DNA of 32,353 nucleotides. It comes from Purshia tridentata (taxonomy: Eukaryota; Streptophyta; Magnoliopsida; Rosales; Rosaceae). Numbering within the stretch: position 1 is the first letter of the stretch; the number at the start of each line of letters is the position of its first letter. The translations under genes and the position numbers were made by a program. Location: assembly GCA_003254885.1 (NCBI GenBank), contig QANT01001127.1, positions 1 to 32,353 of the forward strand. Reading direction: 5' to 3'. Shown here one piece after another: positions 11,707-20,727 of the stretch. Below the pieces are notes generated by a model. It saw only the letters and a list, made by a program, of their open reading frames with translations. It made no database searches and was not told the origin of the DNA.

Positions 11707-11850
11707 TTCACTTGAAGAAATGGATCGATCCCAAATTTAAAGAAACAATATATTTTTGGCATTTATGGCCTATCAAAAACTGCTGATGTCTACCATTTGG
11801 GATCAGCTGGTTGGATCCTTCTAATGCATTTCTATGTATAAGGAATTTAG
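11707..11850 (+). pseudogene. Fragment of the coiled-coil gene (exon 8 and intron 8 end)
   Basis: This is a broken copy of 24699-24968 of the intact gene downstream. It starts with the same acceptor context (TTGAAGAAATGGATC). It carries a 4-bp insertion (GATC) in the codons for KWIP, lacks about 32 bp of mid-exon, then matches AAAAACTG.TGATGTCTACC. It then jumps past the end of exon 8 to GAT.AGCTGGTTG.....TTCT..TGCATTTCTATG, which corresponds to the end of intron 8. Intron sequence is present, so this is a segmental duplicate and not a retrocopy. It cannot encode protein. Confidence 0.8.
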
Positions 11851-12880
11851 CTGCACTTGCAATGCTGACAAAGCCTCATTGATCTGGAAAAAGTAGTGAT
11901 CAATATTTCTGCAACTTTGAAACACATGTACGTGGGGACATGCTGGACGATGCACGGGTATTTTACAGAAACTAAAAGAAGATAAAATATTGGAACATGT
12001 TGATTGAGAGTGATGGATTTCTAATAGGAAAATGTTGAAGTTACAAAGAGTTACTTAATTTGTTGAAGAACGTACGGTTGGCCCTACTTTTTCATTTTTA
12101 TATTTAGATTTGTATCTATATTTAAATGTTTTTGATCTATCACCTTTAATTAGGATAATAAATATGGTATGTCATCGATCATCCTCACCCTCAAACCTTT
12201 CCTGTCTTTAATTAAGGTCCATGGTCACCATATAGATATATGGTAAAATTCATCTTTTACTGCAATTTAATTATAAAGTTAACAGTTATGAACGTCTCGA
12301 TCTGTATCATGTCTCAAATATGACTGATAAACGCAAGTACTGAACTCCTCATCAAATTAAACTTAACACACATATAATACTTTTTCAGATATTAAACCTG
12401 TAGTCCTTTTTCAATTATTAGTTTTTCTGCAAGTAATTTAAGCTTGAAAGGTAATTAGGAACTGGTCTGAAACAGTTATCTATTGCAAAAAAATATACAC
12501 ATCCTAAATAAAACCAGAATAACAAAGTTTAACAAAACTCTGACAAAAAAAGGGTTAACAAAACATGATTTAAATAATATAGTATGATCAGACAGAAAAA
12601 ATTACTTGTTATATATATGCATGGTATAAACCTGCAACTGAAAGGCATGCACTAAATTATATATGGGTAATATTATAAGCACTCCTCGATCATTTAGTTT
12701 CATATACACTCACGCAGTGAAGTACTGTAGGAAGCTAAAATAAAATGCTGGAGCGCCAGCCTTTATATAATATTATTGAGTTATTCCTCTTATTTCTTCT
12801 CTCAAAACCCATATATATTGAATCCATGATCGAGCTCCTGGCATGCATATATGGTCCTTGAGTTAATTTGGTCCTTGAGA
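11851..12880. other. AT-rich intergenic DNA upstream of the first MIR169 hairpin
   Basis: I see no gene. The part just after the coiled-coil fragment (ATCAATATTTCTGCAACTTT at about 11899) weakly resembles exon 9 of that gene (ATCAAATCTGCAACTTT at 25082), so the duplicated segment may extend further in very decayed form. The stretch near 12780-12880 shares CTCAAAACCCATAT and TCCTTGAGAA with the region upstream of the second hairpin. Confidence 0.4.
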
Positions 12881-12882
12881 AT

Positions 12883-13066
12883 CTGACATGAGAGAAAAGA
12901 GAGCAAAGATGAGCCGAGGATGGCTTCCCAGAAGATATGTAAATACCAAGTGGGAATTAATTAGCCCATTAGGGCATGCATTAATATAGCTTCCCATGGC
13001 AGCACATTAACTCTGGCAAGTCATCCCCGGCTCACATATACTCTTCTATCCCTTCATGCAAGACTC
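12883..13066 (+). ncRNA. MIR169-type hairpin 1 (diverged)
   Basis: The two arms form a long stem. The 5' arm at 12910-12930 begins TGAGCCGAGGATGGCTTCCC; the 3' arm at 13013-13034 contains GGCAAGTCATCCCCGGCTCA. They pair with two mismatches and one G-U over 22 positions. The stem continues outward (CATGAGAGAAAAGAGAG against CTCTTCTATCCCTTCATG), and a second helix forms in the loop (TGGGAA/TTCCCA). The miR169 family normally has the mature RNA on the 5' arm and represses NF-YA transcription factors. Here the 5' arm has drifted at several positions, while the 3' arm stays closer to a perfect miR169 complement. Confidence 0.75.
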
Positions 13067-13069
13067 TTG

Positions 13070-13820
13070 GACATATATAATGTTTCATTTCAGTTTGTCT
13101 CTACAATCAACCATCCTTGTTATCCTATTTATAGGCAGAGATTGGTCACAAACTCCATCATGATAGGTACGTTTCCCGTCTACAAATTATTGAAGGTTGG
13201 TTGCAAGCAAGCAAGCTAGGTGCTTTCCCATGATATATTCGATCCATTCAAACTTGTGACCAAAGTGGACCCATATGAAATGATATAAAGCTTCATCAAG
13301 TAGATGTAAATTTTATGGATAAAATCTTCAAAATTGAGAAAGGAATTCAAGGAGAATCTATATATCTCTAGCTAGCTCTATAAATTTTAATTCATCTTCT
13401 CTTAATTAATTGTTATCTTCGTCTCTTTTTTCCCCTTTTTTACTCGCTAGCTCTGGTTTTGGACTCCTCCTTTAACTATTTCTCTTCATGTTAAAACTTG
13501 GCTGTTTCCATTTAGTATATGCTTGAAACAACCTTAACAAATGTTTTACTTATAACAATTGTTAATTAAACATAATTAATTTGTTAATTAAACAAGCTAC
13601 CTAGAATATATAGATGGGCTCTGTATTGCAAAATTAATCCCCAACTACTGCTATATATCACCAAATGACAGCCCAAACTCGCATAGTACGTGGAACGTAA
13701 GCATCCTTTCCCTTGAAACAAAGAATCTGTTCTGATCAGAACAGCAATCATATATCAATACTTGAACTCATCCATCCGGTCCCCATTAATTAGAATTCTC
13801 TTTATTCCATGAATGCATGC
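13070..13820. other. Intergenic DNA between MIR169 hairpin 1 and the inverted repeat
   Basis: The first about 70 bp are duplicated after hairpin 2: ATCCTATTTATAGGCA occurs at about 13122 and about 15059. That marks the downstream edge of the duplicated MIR169 unit. No other gene is seen. Confidence 0.5.
13727..13744. repeat. 18-bp perfect palindrome
   Basis: CTGTTCTGATCAGAACAG is its own reverse complement over all 18 bases. It could bind a dimeric regulator or be chance; nothing nearby decides. Confidence 0.8.
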
Positions 13821-13923
13821 AGTGGATGAGAAGTGGGCCCAAAGATCTTGTTATGGACCTGAGTTTGTTCTCCTAATGAGTAATGATCAGATTTGGTAGG
13901 TTGCAGAAAGTATTAGAATGTGG
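13821..13923 (-). repeat. Right copy of the decayed inverted duplication
   Basis: The minus strand matches 11155-11252. The pair encloses the coiled-coil gene fragment and MIR169 hairpin 1, with about 2.6 kb between the arms. Confidence 0.7.
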
Positions 13924-14816
13924 ATGCATCATTATCATACAATTATTAAACTCCAAAAAATTAAGCCCATTTAGATGAACTCAACTATTAATATTATTAA
14001 GCTAACATCCTTCTTCACCTAGATAGAATAGGTGCAGCTACACTCCCTAGTACTAAATAACTGGCATGGAAATGGAGATTTAGACTTTAATTTTGAACTT
14101 AGGACCTGTTAAAACTATAACTGGGTACAAGTATGATGAGGTTATGAGTGGTGAGAACGCAAAGCGAACGTACACTACAAGAGATGTGAGCAAAGGCCAC
14201 TATTTTTTTTTTTCTCAAGGCTATTGCTCAATATCCAACTATTGTAAGTTATATACAGAGATACCAGCAAATTAACAAAAGTAGTTCACTGCTTTTTAAG
14301 TTTCCATACACAGAACCCAAAATATACTGCGCGCGATGTACTAACCTGACAGAAGTCGATCGGGTGAATATGAAGCACCCGCCTCACACCAACCACTAGA
14401 TCGAGACTCTGTTTGTTCCAAATTAAAACTTATATTTCATAAAATAATACCATTATAAATTTACATATACTTTTAATTGTGCATCGATCTGATGACAAAC
14501 ATGCAAGGCTGCAACTGCATGCGACCATTATATATATACTTTTGACAATTGATACAAGCACTACTTGTAAGGTAATAGAACTAATTTATTTATGCTAATA
14601 CTTAACGAATTAAAAACCTAAAATAGCGTAGCTCAAAATGTGAAGGCCTCTAAATTTATAAATCCCTTATATATTTATATACTATACTTGGCTCAAGTAA
14701 TGTATATATCAATGTTCAAGGGTTCCATCTATATGATTAATTGGTCTAGAATCCCCAAAGTTCTATACTCGATCATGATCTTTCCCTCAAAACCCATGTA
14801 GATTGTGTCCTTGAGA
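13924..14816. other. AT-rich intergenic DNA before MIR169 hairpin 2
   Basis: No coding sequence is supported. A short open frame at 14093-14275 has no recognisable motif and runs through a poly-T stretch. The last about 50 bp match the region upstream of hairpin 1 (CCCTCAAAACCCATGTA and TCCTTGAGAACCTGGCATG). Confidence 0.45.
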
Positions 14817-14966
14817 ACCTGGCATGAGAGAAAAGAGAGCAAAGCAGAGACAAGGATGACCTGTCTGAATTAAGATCACCAAGTACTGCACTAATTAAGT
14901 GCTGCAGATCGATTAAGGCAAGTCATCCCTGGCTCATATCTACTCTCTCTATCTCTTCATGCAAGA
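14817..14966 (+). ncRNA. MIR169-type hairpin 2 (diverged)
   Basis: The 5' arm at 14847-14867 begins GAGACAAGGATGACCTGTCT; the 3' arm at about 14915-14936 contains GGCAAGTCATCCCTGGCTC. They pair with three mismatches and one wobble. The outer stem pairs CATGAGAGAAAAGAGAG with CTCTCTCTATCTCTTCATG, and an inner helix forms (TGCAC/GTGCTGCA). Flanks are shared with hairpin 1, which lies about 1.94 kb upstream, so the two are tandem duplicates. The presumed mature arm differs from the family sequence at positions 4, 15 and 18, so it may be decaying or retargeted. Confidence 0.75.
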
Positions 14967-15725
14967 CATACTCTTAGGTAAACAGATCGATCGACGATCA
15001 ATTACTCGATCACTATATATTCCACCTCACATTGCAATGTATTACATGCTGCCTTGCTATCCTATTTATAGGCATATTGAGCGATTGCTCTCACGTACAC
15101 TTCATCATATTCTAATATCTAATCGAACAAGATACATCCAAGTGCGTTGACTTGTTCAGATAGTTGATCGATCAGTGCTTATTGTGGGAACTAATGATCA
15201 ACCATGCATGCTTTTTGTGACGTGATAAAGTCGAAAGGAATTTGTTCCATCTCCATGAAAATTTGAAGATTGATGATCAGAGACATAGTTTTTTGACACA
15301 CATGCAGAAGGTTAATTAAGAATCTGCATGTCTCAGCAGAGTACAGGGTCGACTTTTTCAATCGATCTACTTCTTAATTTGTGTGGTTTTTTCTACAAGG
15401 ACTACACTTATGCTACTTTGAATCATATTCTATTTAGATTTCTATAAACCACTAGTAAGGTCCTTATATTTTTAATATGATTTCTCTCAACACTTTGATC
15501 CAAAAAGAAGAAATTGAGTAGCACTAGATCAAATAGGTCATTAACAAAATAGCCAAATTAAAAAAAATAAGCTTACCTATACATTAAACACACAGCCCAA
15601 CTACTTAAATACCCAATTAATTTAACTAAATGAAAAAATCACGTGAATATGGATTCTTCATTTATGATTCACCCGGAGGCTCAGGATCTCAGGGCGACAG
15701 TCTTGATTAAGGGATCACTAAGTTA
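14967..15725. other. Intergenic DNA after MIR169 hairpin 2
   Basis: The first about 110 bp include the block shared with the downstream flank of hairpin 1 (CCTTGCTATCCTATTTATAGGCA). The remainder shows no gene or named element. Confidence 0.45.
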
Positions 15726-15743
15726 TGCCACCGGCCGGTGGCA
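15726..15743. repeat. GC-rich 18-bp perfect palindrome
   Basis: TGCCACCGGCCGGTGGCA is a perfect palindrome, strikingly GC-rich for this AT-rich stretch. The sequence from about 15665 to 15740 is also unusually GC-rich (CACCCGGAGGCTCAGGATC and on). I do not recognise it. Confidence 0.8.
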
Positions 15744-18104
15744 AGTAGTCATTCTATGTTTAGAAGACTACCATTCTAAGAATCTTAGCATCTTCAACCT
15801 AATTAAATGGAGAATTAATTCACATACAAGGTATGCACAATTAAGTCATGTAAGTAATTAAGTTATGAAATAAATGAACTACTTAAGAAAATTTTGCAGT
15901 TGTAAATTTTTTTGGATATTAATGCATAACAAAATACAAAACAATCACAATCGGTCTTATCTTATTATCTTATCTTATACAAAATAACAAATGCATATAT
16001 ATTATCTATATCGAACCTACAATATGGGACAATGGGACACGACACATATACGAGCATAATGCATGTGCTACACTGACTGCCATGCTATCCAAATTGCACT
16101 TTAAAGATTGAATGCCTTTATAACAATAAAGACTGTGAATGTATGATCCAGATCGAACTTTATCTCACTTTGGTCAGCGCACTTTCTGAAAAAATGTTAT
16201 CAAAATCAGATTTGGGAATGGTTGACATGCTGCAGCCTCATAATTGTATAATATAGCATCTAATATCATCGATGATGAAATCAAGAGATCGAGTCAAACT
16301 GCTTGTTCAAAAATATTAGAGCATTTAACATAATTAATCGGTTATGTGTGAATAACCTCAAACTCTTTGTAAGCTATATTATATAGTTATAACACTTAAG
16401 CTAAATACATACACATTATCACACATTTTTGTATGTATGACGTCAATCACTTGAGCTAAATAATTGGACAATTCATATTTAAGTGATGTGGAGCACATGT
16501 GGCTATTTGACCCAATATATATATATTATATCGATCAACTCACGTGAATCATAATTTATCTAGGATTCCTAATTGTATTTGTTTAGATGATTTTTCCTTA
16601 CTCTTCTTATATATATAGCTTCCTTTTTTAATTAACAAGCTAGGTTTGTATATTTGTATTCTTACAGATACCTCAACATGGGGATGAATAAAATGATGCA
16701 TAATTTTACCTAAAAACCAGATTTTGACAATGCATGTATACTTTAATCCTTTTTTCATTTTGGTCTGTTTTGTTGTAAAAACAGTACGATTTTCTCCTAT
16801 CTACGACTTATAACTAAATTATTCAGTTTTATTAAAAGTAAATTCTGAAAACAAGAAAAGGAACTAATGAAATGAAGATTCAATATAGAATTTATCTTCT
16901 TTCTAAATATTTATGTTACATTTTTTTTTTTTACTTTTTAATTTATCAGATGATAATGAATATGAAATATTTGAACTCGAAATTCTAGGTTTGAGGATTC
17001 GAACTTAAGACTTACTGCTTACAAAGTTTAGATACTATGGTTAAACAATTAATTAATTAGTGTATCCAGAAAATTAAATGGTCAAAAAATAAACCAATAA
17101 TATATATCAAATTATAACATCCCTATTAGCAATTTAGCACATATACATTAATGCTTGCAAGCATTGTTTGGTATATATGGAAAAAAATTTGTTTAGAATT
17201 AATCAATTTTTTAAAAGTCCGAACTATTTTTTTTATGGGAAGTCAGTTGTACTCGTTTGGAAAAGCGTAAGAAAGAGAGTATGATTGCTAGGGTATATAG
17301 CAGGGCCATACTCGATCTCTCTCAGTACCCTCTAATTATTCAGATTCTATACTCGATCTGCAACTATCTTTCTCGATATCTCTTACCATATGCAGCATGT
17401 CAACTATATTTTCCAAGATCTGATTTTGGAAACAAAAAGATTTGGAGATCGATGATATATATCACAGAGCTGACTAGACCAGCATGATCAGACAAACGTA
17501 CGAGAGCCATTCACACTCGATCTTTAAAACTTTTAAAAGGTCCGGTCCTACCATTAATTTTGTCAAAATTTATGTTATTTTTCAGCATATTTTCCACACC
17601 GAAATTTACTTGTTAAGGGCTTTTGATTAACTTTTTTTATATATCCACACATATGATTTACTTTTTGTAGATATTTTGATGATCGTGTGTACATCGATCA
17701 CATGTGTTTTTAACTAAAATAATTTGACGGATTTAATCATATGATGGTACATAAATATTGTAACTTTTTCCAAGCTTAGGAACGTGAAAGTCAAATTATC
17801 TAAAAAGTAAAGTGAAATATAGTCTGTAATTCAGGGGACATTGCTAAACTTTTCTCTAACTTTTACGATAGCATGCAATGCATGGCAGTTGTCACATGTT
17901 GATGTCTGAAAGTGGGGTCGGCCGACATGCATGCATGATGTAAAGAATATGTGCCATTTCTATCGATCGAGCTCCTCAACTCAATCTTCTTCAACTTTCA
18001 CTGCCTATAAATGTTTAAATCCTCATTCATTTTGAATGCAAGAAATTAAGAAACAATGGAAACTACTATAAGGATATTGATATGCAATGATATATTTGTC
18101 TAAA
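15744..18104. other. AT-rich intergenic DNA before MIR169 hairpin 3
   Basis: No protein gene is supported on either strand. Two phrases of the form ACACTTAAGCTAAATA / TCACTTGAGCTAAATA (about 16391 and 16446) are similar. A small imperfect stem (GAGTATG...CATACTC) lies at 17277-17313. Several short open frames here have no motif and no conserved composition. Confidence 0.45.
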
Positions 18105-18250
18105 GCATCGCATGGAAAAGAAGAGAGTATAGTGAAGCCAAGGATGAATTGCCGGCATATTATAGTAAATGAATTTGGTCGAAAATACGTATTTGTTGGC
18201 CGGCAATTCGTTCTTGGCTACGTTGGGCTCTCTTCGTTTCATGCCATGCC
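18105..18250 (+). ncRNA. MIR169: MIR169 hairpin 3 (canonical)
   Basis: The mature-type sequence at 18135-18155 (AAGCCAAGGATGAATTGCCG and one more G) is a miR169 family member with the usual AGCCAAGGAT core. Its partner at about 18199-18218 (CCGGCAATTCGTTCTTGGCT) pairs along its full length using only two G-U wobbles. The stem extends well beyond it: GCATGGAAAAGAAGAGAG against CTCTCTTCGTTTCATGC. The loop is about 42 nt. miR169 guides cleavage of NF-YA mRNAs, whose 3' UTR sites resemble GGCAATTCATTCTTGGCTT, so this variant would pair very well. It is the best preserved of the three hairpins and lies on the same strand as hairpins 1 and 2 as read here. Its own promoter was not identified. Confidence 0.9.
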
Positions 18251-18254
18251 ATGA

Positions 18255-18980
18255 TATCCAAGATTTCGATCAACATAAGAATTCATGGGCTATCAATCTG
18301 ATCGATCAGTGTTGCTTAAGCTTGATGATCGATGAATAATATATATATCTATATATAGCTACCTGGTGACTAACATTAACAGGTATGCCTGGTAAGCATA
18401 AGACTAATATTATGAAATGATCCATGTATATAACTTCCCAAAATTGAATTATTTTGAAATTCTTTGATTCTTTTATATACTTCTAATTAATTGATGAAAT
18501 CAAACCATGCAGTCTGTCTGTCTGTCTGTGTCCCAATCCCAAGTAAAAAATTGTACCCTCCCACTCCCTTTCACCTCCGAACCCACTGTAGCTTGAGTTT
18601 GGTGGTTGTTTTTTTTTTTTTTTTAAAATTGTTTTTTATTACAATGAAACTAAAACATCAAACTACGGGGACCAATAATCATTTTCTTTTTCTTTTTCAT
18701 AGTAAAAATTTGGTGTTGTTTCAATTTCGTTTTTATTGTTTTAATTTTTTTTAATCAAATATTTATACTTTACATTTTATTATAATTAAGTCTAAAATTA
18801 TGATTTCATTTAAATTAAAATGATGATCAAAATCCTTATTTTTATAAACATATATATATATACATATGGAAGTGTAAGTATACAAATTTTATGACCATTT
18901 TGCTCTTAAACCCGCAAAGGCTACATTGCACGTGGTTTTTATAAGAAAATTTAGTTCAAAATGTGGACGCCAATTTATAA
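18255..18980. other. Intergenic DNA with simple repeats
   Basis: It contains a short (TCTG)n run near 18511-18529, a T16 tract near 18609 and TA-rich stretches. No gene is visible. Confidence 0.45.
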
Positions 18981-18994
18981 TTTTATAATTAATT

Positions 18995-19135
18995 AATGTA
19001 ACAAAATCTAAACTACAAGAAGTTGATTGAAAATAACTACCAAATTACTACATACGAGACTAATTTGGCCATCTGTCCAAAAAAAATATTTCTAACAGAA
19101 AAAATAATAAATTAATGAAGGGAGAGAATTCAAGT
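18995..19135. repeat. Upstream copy of a direct repeat flanking the phytocyanin gene
   Basis: GTAACAAAATCTAAACTAC.AGAAGTTGATTGAAAA and ATTAATGAAGGGAGAGAATTCAAG recur in the same order at 20420-20490. Here about 75-80 bp separate the two blocks (about 19032-19108); there they are adjacent. Confidence 0.75.
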
Positions 19136-19373
19136 CAGCCCAAACAAAACATTGTGTTCCGAAACAGGGCAGGCCTCCATTTCAAGCCCAAGTTTCGTGT
19201 TTGGACTATGGCACATACCGTAAATATTTCCTCCATGGTCTATTTCGTATATAGCTACTTTCCTTAACCAATACCAGACTACCAGTTACGTGAGATTAAT
19301 CCTTTTAGGAAAACCTATATTTCTCCTACTACTATTTGGAAACCTTTTCTTGCTAGGACTCTTCTAAAACACA

Positions 19374-19463
19374 CTATTTATATGCAAAACCACTCACACT
19401 ACCTTTCACACAAAATTTCAAGCAACTTTCGATTCCTCTCTCTCCCTCTCTTTGTGTTTAGTC
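19374..19463 (+). promoter_or_regulatory. Core promoter and leader of the phytocyanin gene
   Basis: A TATTTATA box lies at 19376-19383. It is followed by a short leader with a CT-rich end (CCTCTCTCTCCCTCTC) before the ATG at 19464. Confidence 0.55.
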
Positions 19464-20009
19464 ATGGCCTTTGGAAAAACTTCGCTGATTTTCTTGGTGG
19501 CAATGCTTTTCTGTGGTACTTGTTATGGTGCTGTTTACAGAGTTGGTGATTCTAATGGGTGGACTTCTAGAGGCCTTGTTGATTATAATAAGTGGGCTTC
19601 AACAAAAGACTTCTATGTTGGTGACACCATAATTTTTGCTTACAACAATCAATTTCACAATGTGAAGCAAGTTACCCATCAAGATTTCGAGTCTTGCAAC
19701 ACTACTACATCTGCCATTGTAGTATATACTTCTGGCTCTGACACCATCACACTTAAAAGGCCTGGCCATCTTTATTTTCTTTGTGGTGCTCCTGGTCATT
19801 GTCAAGCTGGACAAAAAGTTGATATCAAGGTCACCCTACCTATACCAGATACTTCGTTCGCAAGTCCAAGCCCTTCACCTTCAGCCTCTCATTCTCAAGT
19901 GCCACCAAACTTAGTTATAAACAGTGCTCCAGCTCCTCACTCATCAAAGCTTGGATTGGCTCTTACCACTTTTGGTTTTGTGATATGCCTTCTCGGTCTC
20001 TTATTTTAG
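19464..20009 (+). CDS. Stellacyanin-like phytocyanin, GPI-anchored blue copper protein
   Basis: The product (181 aa) is a secreted, probably GPI-anchored cupredoxin of the apoplast and plasma-membrane surface, a type I copper electron-transfer protein. The start at 19464 (TCATGGCC) directly precedes a signal peptide ending about Gly22 (TCYGA). The plastocyanin-like domain runs from about 23 to 125. Likely copper ligands are His65 (FHNV), Cys107 (YFLCG), His112 (PGHC) and Gln117 (AGQKV). Gln at the axial position marks the stellacyanin/mavicyanin type rather than the Met of uclacyanin and plantacyanin. Cys78 and Cys113 should form the conserved disulfide. A short Ser/Pro-rich arabinogalactan-like segment ([14 protein letters not shown]) precedes a hydrophobic C-terminus typical of a GPI signal. 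The reading frame is uninterrupted, although many relatives have one intron. Confidence 0.92.
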   Translation: MAFGKTSLIFLVAMLFCGTCYGAVYRVGDSNGWTSRGLVDYNKWASTKDFYVGDTIIFAYNNQFHNVKQVTHQDFESCNTTTSAIVVYTSGSDTITLKRPGHLYFLCGAPGHCQAGQKVDIKVTLPIPDTSFASPSPSPSASHSQVPPNLVINSAPAPHSSKLGLALTTFGFVICLLGLLF

Positions 20010-20419
20010 AGATATTTCAAGATATTTTAGGGATTTCTTCTTTTTTTTTTGTTTTTTTTTTTTGCACTGTACTTTTTTTATTTTATTTTTTAAATAGGAT
20101 TTTTGGCGCATTAGATGTGATGTGGTATTAATGGTTTGGTGGAATGGTGGATAATTTTCTTTTTTTAAATGTTTAGCAAAAATATAAATAAATATATTGT
20201 TATAGTTGAACTTACTTGATCGATCAAAATAATTTGTAATATAGAAGTGTTGCGGCCTTGGTGCAAACCTGCATGCCCAATTAAGTATAGTTTGATCCAT
20301 AACTCAACAGGCATTGAACTGAATAAGCATGCGTTTTTCTAAAAAAATATTACGAAATCATTCAAAGAGACTTTTTCATACTCACCAAAAAGCATAAATT
20401 TTTACTTTTAAAATTGATA
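20010..20419. other. Phytocyanin 3' region, T-rich
   Basis: It begins with long poly-T tracts (about 20040-20088). No second gene is supported; a minus-strand open frame here is an artefact of the poly-T/poly-A composition. Confidence 0.5.
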
Positions 20420-20490
20420 ACGTAACAAAATCTAAATTACGAGAACTTGATTGAAAAGATAATAAGTTAATGAAGGGAGAGAATTGAAGA
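20420..20490. repeat. Downstream copy of the direct repeat, upstream of the broken defensin-like gene
   Basis: It matches 18995-19135 but lacks the middle 75-80 bp. It sits about 240 bp before the start codon of the defensin-like gene; the other copy sits about 330 bp before the phytocyanin start. The two unrelated genes therefore share a piece of upstream DNA. Confidence 0.75.
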
Positions 20491-20675
20491 GGGATACAAG
20501 AGTAATTCCATTACAAATATATAAAAATAAGAAAATTTTGATTTATATAGAATCAGCTGTTAATTAATATGAATATATATCCTAGATAGTACATAAACTT
20601 AATTTCCATATCTCAAAAGATGAAAATTGAATAGCTTTCCTTATAAATTGTAATTCGATCTCTCTCCGGCCACTC

Positions 20676-20682
20676 TATAAAT
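20676..20682 (+). promoter_or_regulatory. TATA box of the broken defensin-like gene
   Basis: TATAAAT lies 46 bp before the ATG at 20728, the same spacing class as in the two intact paralogues, so the gene was normally promoted before it broke and may still be transcribed. Confidence 0.6.
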
Positions 20683-20727
20683 TACTACGTACGAAACTAG
20701 CTACTGCAATACAATCGATCAAAGAAG

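Noticed and set aside
14170..14210. CACTACAAGAGA resembling a CACTA transposon end
   Set aside because: No inverted partner or flanking target duplication was found within the region.
15643..15861. 72-residue open frame over the GC-rich palindrome
   Set aside because: No family resemblance, no signal peptide, and the surrounding DNA has no promoter or splice context.
16975..17015. tRNA-like phrase GGATTCGAACTTAAGACTTA, suggestive of a SINE
   Set aside because: No A-box, no cloverleaf and no SINE tail could be fitted; such phrases are common in degraded plant repeats.
17270..17325. Possible fourth microRNA hairpin (GAGTATG...CATACTC)
   Set aside because: The stem is short and interrupted, and neither arm resembles miR169 or another family I know.
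18491..18754. 87-residue plus-strand open frame
   Set aside because: It runs through a TCTG repeat and a T16 tract and has only low-complexity composition.
20001..20300. 99-residue minus-strand open frame beside the phytocyanin gene
   Set aside because: Its Lys-rich end is simply the complement of the poly-T 3' region.
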